Origin: Acanthochlamys bracteata
Taxonomy: Eukaryota > Streptophyta > Magnoliopsida > Pandanales > Velloziaceae
Assembly: GCA_019914995.1 (NCBI GenBank)
Contig: CM034140.1
Span: 6,510,001 to 6,574,000 of the forward strand
DNA length: 64,000 nucleotides
Direction of reading: 5' to 3'
Notes under the pieces: model-generated
Database searches by the model: none
What the model was told of the DNA's origin: nothing
Seen by the model: only the letters and a program-made list of their open reading frames with translations
Shown: positions 59,385 to 64,000 of the stretch, piece after piece
How positions within the stretch are numbered: the first letter of the stretch is position 1
Layout of the letters: the number at the start of each line of letters is the position of its first letter
Program-made: the position numbers and the translations under genes

Positions 59385-60527
59385 ATGGGAAACAAGAGGA
59401 AGAGGAGCCAGCGATACATGCCAAGGGATATCCTTATTGAAATCCTTCTACGGATCCCTGATATGAAGCAAGTCATCAGATTGAAGTACGTCTGTAGAGA
59501 CTGGTTCTTGCTGATAACTGGTGCCAGTGATCCTGTTCATGCACTCGCTTGCAGACACTGGTTTCTCCGATCAAGAACAACCGCAGTTTTATACAAGTAT
59601 CTTGAGACCAATAACTTCAACCTCGGCAGTCCACCGCCGTCGTTTTCCTTTCTCCATGTAGACACTGTGGATTATTACCCAATCGAAATTGAGGGATCCT
59701 GCAATGGTCTCTTCATCTGCATTGCAAAGAGGAGAATGAAACCGAACTTAGTTCACGCTACTTTGTGTGCAACCCTGCCATAGGAGAGTACAAAGAATTA
59801 TCACTTCCACTTGAAGTAATCTGCCCACATTCAAAATCATCCATGTCATTGTTCCATCTAGCTTTTCATCCTGTCACTTATCCATCTTACAGAATCATTG
59901 TTGTCAACCTTGACTCCACGGAACGGCTTCGCTTGTTCATCCACTTCCCTGAAAGTAGAACCTGGACTTGGAAAGAAGTAAGCAACTACTTACGTTCTGT
60001 CCTGATCAACTGCAGCTATAGCGTGTTCTTCAATGGATGTCTCATACTGGAACTACATGGACCATGAGCATTTCCTTTGCTTGGACGTGTTTAGTGGGGA
60101 TTTGGTGCAAACAAAGAGACCTCCGGGTGACATTAGGTACTTTGGAGTTACTGGTGACCGGTTCAGTCTAATACTCAGCAGCCTTGCAAATGTGGCCCAT
60201 CTTTATAATATCCCTTCCCCTCCTTTTAATATATGGGAGATGAAACATGAATACGGACAGGAGCAGCCATCATGGTCATTGCTTTACCATGTTGATCTGG
60301 AACCGATTGTGAAGAGAAGCTTCGACAGGATTGAATCCAATTTCTTATACCCTTTTGCTGTATACAGTGACAGTAATGTTGAGGATGACAGGTTACTCGT
60401 GAGGTTTGGTTATAAGATACTTCTTTATTGTCGTCGAAGTGATTCTCTTGAGTTGTTGTGCGAAAATAAGGATCGGCCTACATGGTGGGACTTCCTACAC
60501 TACTCTCCTACTCTTGCCTCTGTTTAA
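59385..60527 (+). pseudogene. F-box gene with two opposite one-base frameshifts
   Basis: Opens MGNKRKRSQRYMPRDILIEI; the F-box covers about residues 12-50 (LLRIPDMKQVIRLKYVCRDW). The middle has the F-box-associated signature SCNGLFICIA, FVCNPAIGEYKEL and SYRIIVVNLDS, and the end has FLCLDVFSGDLVQTKRPPGD and DRLLVRFGYKILLYCRRSDS, as in the At5g07610-like family of SCF adaptors. Three reading-frame pieces carry this: 59385-59783, about 59728-60070 and 60033-60527. The first and third share a frame and the middle is offset, so one base appears lost near 59727-59731 and one gained near 60034-60042. As read, translation stops at 59783. Coding similarity is otherwise well kept, so the loss is recent, or these are assembly errors. 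An upstream 5' UTR intron is likely. Confidence 0.75.
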
Positions 60528-60847
60528 CACATAAAACTAACTTTTCTGCTTGGGATTTTGGTTTGGTGATGATAATACTGTGGTGATGTATGCTTGAACA
60601 TGCGTTTGCGTAGGGTTTATTTGATTGTATACAGTTGAGTATGTTCTTGCAATTATAATATGCGTTCACCCTGTGGGGAAACAACGTACTTGAAACCTTT
60701 TCATGTTGGTTAGTTTATTGTAGTATATCTTCATACAAATACAACTTCTATGCAATTGTTATCTGTAAACATTTAGTTTCTCTAAATTTTATTGAAATAC
60801 AATGGGTACTTTTTGAGTAACTTCCTGTGGATACTATTTTTTAAGTG

Positions 60848-61075
60848 GTAGAGTGCCTTTTAATTCTATTTCATTCCAACTCTTTATTTCATATTTCAAT
60901 AAAATTTTATATAAATTTTTATAAATTTTTTTATTTGAAAAGTAATATGAATTTTATATCGTAAGAATTTATTATTATTTTTTTAAATTAAAAAATTAGA
61001 GTTTGCTTTCTGAAAAAATTTAATATATATATTTTTTAAAAAAAATTTATTTTATTAACACTTTCAAACATATGT
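60848..61075. repeat. AT-rich MITE relic
   Basis: Begins near AGAGTGCCTTTTAATTC and ends near ACACTTTCAAACA, with the AT-rich interior of the Tourist-like group. No clean duplication. Confidence 0.4.
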
Positions 61076-61157
61076 ATCTCATCCCATATACACAAAGAGA
61101 TACTCAAGGAGTACCTATAATATTACTCAATTTCCCATGATGACAATAACCTAAAAC

Positions 61158-61823
61158 TATAGTTGTAAGAACCGGATCGGACATCGAATCGAAAAATTGT
61201 CTGGGTCACGGTTCTCGGGTTGAACCATCGGGTCAACCGATCGAACCGTCGGATCAATAATATTAATTTATTTTTAACTAATAATAATATTATAGTAAAA
61301 AATTTATTGCTAATAACACTATCAATAATAATAGCTATAGCAATCATAACAAAAAATTAGAGTATTTTTATTATGTCATTACTATCAACAACAACAGGAA
61401 TAATAATCATAGCAAAAATTGAAATATTGCCACCATAATTGCCACCACCAATAATAATAATAACAACTAAATTTATAAATAGAAATTTTTAAATAAATTA
61501 GGATATTATAAAAAATAAAACTATAAAATAGATAAATTATAAAAGAGATATAACTAACTTTTTTAGGTACATATTTAGTCTAAATATTTTACAATATAAA
61601 AAATTTAAAAAGAGCTATTAATAAATATTTTTGTATTAAATATATCATTAATTTTAAAATTTTTTAATTAATTTTTAAAAAAAATTTTCAACCCGATTTG
61701 ATCCGAACGGACGGGTTGAAACGGGTCGAAGTGAGTCGATTATATAAACGATTTTTTTTTAATTCGAATCAATTTATCATCCGGATCAACCCGGACGAGC
61801 CGGTCCCGGTCTGCCAACCATAT
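61158..61823. mobile_element. hAT-like MITE, about 670 bp
   Basis: Left end TATAGTTGTAAGAACCGG and reversed right end TATGGTTGGCAGACCGG are inverted repeats, with rows of CCGGATC/GGGTC motifs inside both arms and an AT-rich middle. Possible flank repeat CTAAAAC/TGAAAAC agrees at 5 of 7. Different terminal sequence from families A and B. Confidence 0.6.
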
Positions 61824-62164
61824 GAAAACCAAGCTCCAACATTGCTCCACACAAAACTACTTTCCCTAGTCTAATCCAACACAACCCATGCTAATTAGCA
61901 CTTAATCAAAATGATGACGATAAACGTTAAATTAAAAAGACGATGAAGTTACCTCAAGAATGTGATTATATATAGAGTTATTTTAATTACATAAAAGTGA
62001 GTTTTATGAGGTAAAGTTTAGTGAGAAGTAAATTAAGATTGATTAAAATTCGAAAATTAAAACTTTTGATCAAGATAAAATTTGGTGTAAAAAATCAAAA
62101 CAGAGTTTAAAAAAATAATTAAAATACTTTAAGTGATCTGAACTCAATGTAGAAGTAGAAAGTT

Positions 62165-62415
62165 GGGTGGCTGTTTGGTTTAGATTAACAAAAAAAAAAA
62201 TTTTAATTTTTAATTATATATTTTTTAATACATAATTTATAAGTATTTAAAAATTTTATTTAAAATTTAGAAAAAATACAAAAATTCTACATAAAAATAT
62301 ATTTATTTATTTATTTATTATTTTTAAAAAATAAAAAAATAAAACTCACTTTTTTAAAAAATAAAAATATTTTTAATTTAAAAATATTTTAGTTTATAAA
62401 TACTTTCAAATATCC
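62165..62415. repeat. AT-rich MITE relic
   Basis: Left end GGTGGCTGTTTGGTTTAG, right end CTTTCAAATATCC, with the shared AT-rich interior. Noncoding. Confidence 0.45.
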
Positions 62416-62964
62416 TTCAATTATGTGGCATTAAACCATGCCCATACCATTAGCGATAACGCAGCCAAACTTTCTCTGCTCATCAGCTCCACAATATAAG
62501 CTCAGTAGTAACTGGTTTAGAATTAAAGTCATGTTTGAAATTGCTTTATCAATTTCAATAATTTTTTTTAACTTCAAAAGAATTATACACCATTTTTTTA
62601 AAATTATTTTTACAAATTTAAAAAATACAGATAAAATATAAATAAATTATATATATAATATTTATTTAAAATAAGAACTTTCAAATATTTTCTAAAACCA
62701 GCTCTGGTTTGAAACCTTTTTGGCTACTCATAATTGCTACAAGAAATTGAAGAATTAGGAAAAGATTTCTATCGAACAAGAAGGAACTTGTGAGTTTAAA
62801 AAAGTGAGTTCTGTCCATTCGAAGCAAATTAAAACAGAAAAAATTAAATTCTAGTCAAATTCTGGCAAAAAAAAAAGTTAAGTTTAAATGTGGAGTAATG
62901 AAACTATAATACATGCTTCTCTTTTTTAAGCGAGTAAAATGCAGTACATGCTGGTATGATTTCA

Positions 62965-63205
62965 GATCACTTGCTCTTATTTTAAAAATTATATTTTAAT
63001 TTTTCCATTTATACTTTTTAATATATTTTTTGTAAATATTTAAAAAAATTTTATTTAAAATTTAAAAAAATATAAAAAATTTTATATAGTAAAATTTTAA
63101 GTTATTATTATTATTAAGTATAAAAAGTAAATTTTATTTTAAAAATAATAAAGTACTTTTTTTTTTAAATTTTATTTTAAAATTATTTTCAAACGTTTCT
63201 GACTA
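62965..63205. repeat. AT-rich MITE relic
   Basis: Interior matches the group (TTTTTAATATATTTTTTGTAAA and onward); right end TTCAAACGTTTC. The left end is worn. Confidence 0.4.
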
Positions 63206-63659
63206 ATTCGAAATGAAAAAATATTTTGAACTTTTAGAGTAGTAAGTTTGTAACAAAAGCATTAATATAATAAAAATTTTGACTTATCCGAATACTAAAA
63301 ATTATTTATTTTTAAATATGGAATCAAAGTATAATGAACAACTCAATGTTATATCAATTTACATAATGTTTGAGTTTTGCAAATATTTGTGTTTTAAAAA
63401 TTCTTTCATGAAAAACACAAGTGACTTCGCAAAATATTTCATTAATATTCAAACTCATAAGATGTATTTGATTGAACCAATAACACCTGCTCTATAATGT
63501 AATTGTATTATTAATTTCAGGGAATTTCATCTTAAACAACATACAAGATAGATTTCAATTTAATGAAAAGAGGAAGCAAATTTTGACAGCTTTCATTTGC
63601 GAAGGAAGTTAATTTGAGAGCGGTGTTTATATCATGGTCATATAGAAGTGGTAATATAT

Positions 63660-64000
63660 ATTAACAGGTTTGAATCAAACTTATATAATAATCAAATTAA
63701 AATTATTTAATTTTTAATATGATCTATATATTTATAAAAATTAAAATTATCAATTCTAATTTAATTTATTTAATACATGATCAAATTTGAATCAGCCCAT
63801 TTAATAATTAAAATTATTAAAACGAAAGCTATAAAAATAACTTTTTAATAATAATATGTAAAAATTATTAGATATCATATATCCAAGAAAAAATAATATA
63901 AAATTTGACAAAAATCTGTAAATTAAATAAAAAATTAATCAAAGTATAATAAGTTATATATATATATATATAAAAGTTAAATTTTAATATTATTATTCTA
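63660..64000. repeat. AT-rich dispersed repeat, reverse copy, with a TA run
   Basis: In reverse orientation it resembles 11190-11690 (TTTGAATC, AATAATTAAAATTATT, CAAAGTATAA blocks). A short TA microsatellite lies at about 63954-63972. The element may run past the window end. Confidence 0.4.

Overview
This window looks like nuclear DNA from a eudicot plant. It has GT-AG introns, very AT-rich intergenic DNA full of small DNA transposons, and plant-only families: clade III glutamate receptor-like channels (GLR), a CYP77A P450, F-box genes and a DUF3537 membrane protein. I cannot place it below eudicot. I saw no bacterial, organellar, tRNA, rRNA, CRISPR or viral-derived feature.

Layout. 1555-3849 (+) is a three-exon F-box/LRR/FBD-like gene. 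7800-10137 (-) is a two-exon gene for an 85-aa mitochondrial complex I-type membrane protein whose last exon lies 2.1 kb from the first. 13635-15216 (+) is a four-exon DUF3537 gene, a plant family related to insect chemoreceptors. 16046-16309 (-) is a small secreted four-cysteine protein I do not recognise. 18330-23124 and 25785-30357 (+) are tandem GLR genes, GLR3.7-like and GLR3.4/3.5-like, with the same six-exon structure. 37294-38844 (+) is an intronless CYP77A. 40699-46536 (-) is a PLP aminotransferase (At1g77670-like) with a 4.5-kb intron that appears to need a GC-AG splice. 50999-53091 (-) is an 87-aa unnamed protein, and 53999-55595 (+) is ribosomal protein eL42 (L44/L36a); these two are head to head across a short promoter with telo-box and site II elements. 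59385-60527 (+) is an F-box gene carrying two opposite one-base frameshifts.

Between the genes lie DNA transposon relics, several with readable target-site duplications: a CACTA element (15380-15849), a Mutator-like element (44861-45910), two inverted copies of one hAT-like element (46957-47816 and 56337-57196), a second hAT-like family (31693-32079 and 48897-49363), Tourist-like MITEs (among them two 234-bp elements), and a decayed PIF/Harbinger transposase interrupted by a hAT insertion.

Functionally this is ordinary plant euchromatin rather than a gene cluster. The two GLRs are the only clearly related neighbours and probably descend from an old tandem duplication that Arabidopsis also carries (GLR3.5 and GLR3.7). 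The strongest leads are the secreted peptide, the GC-AG intron, the frameshifted F-box gene and the DUF3537 chemoreceptor-like gene.
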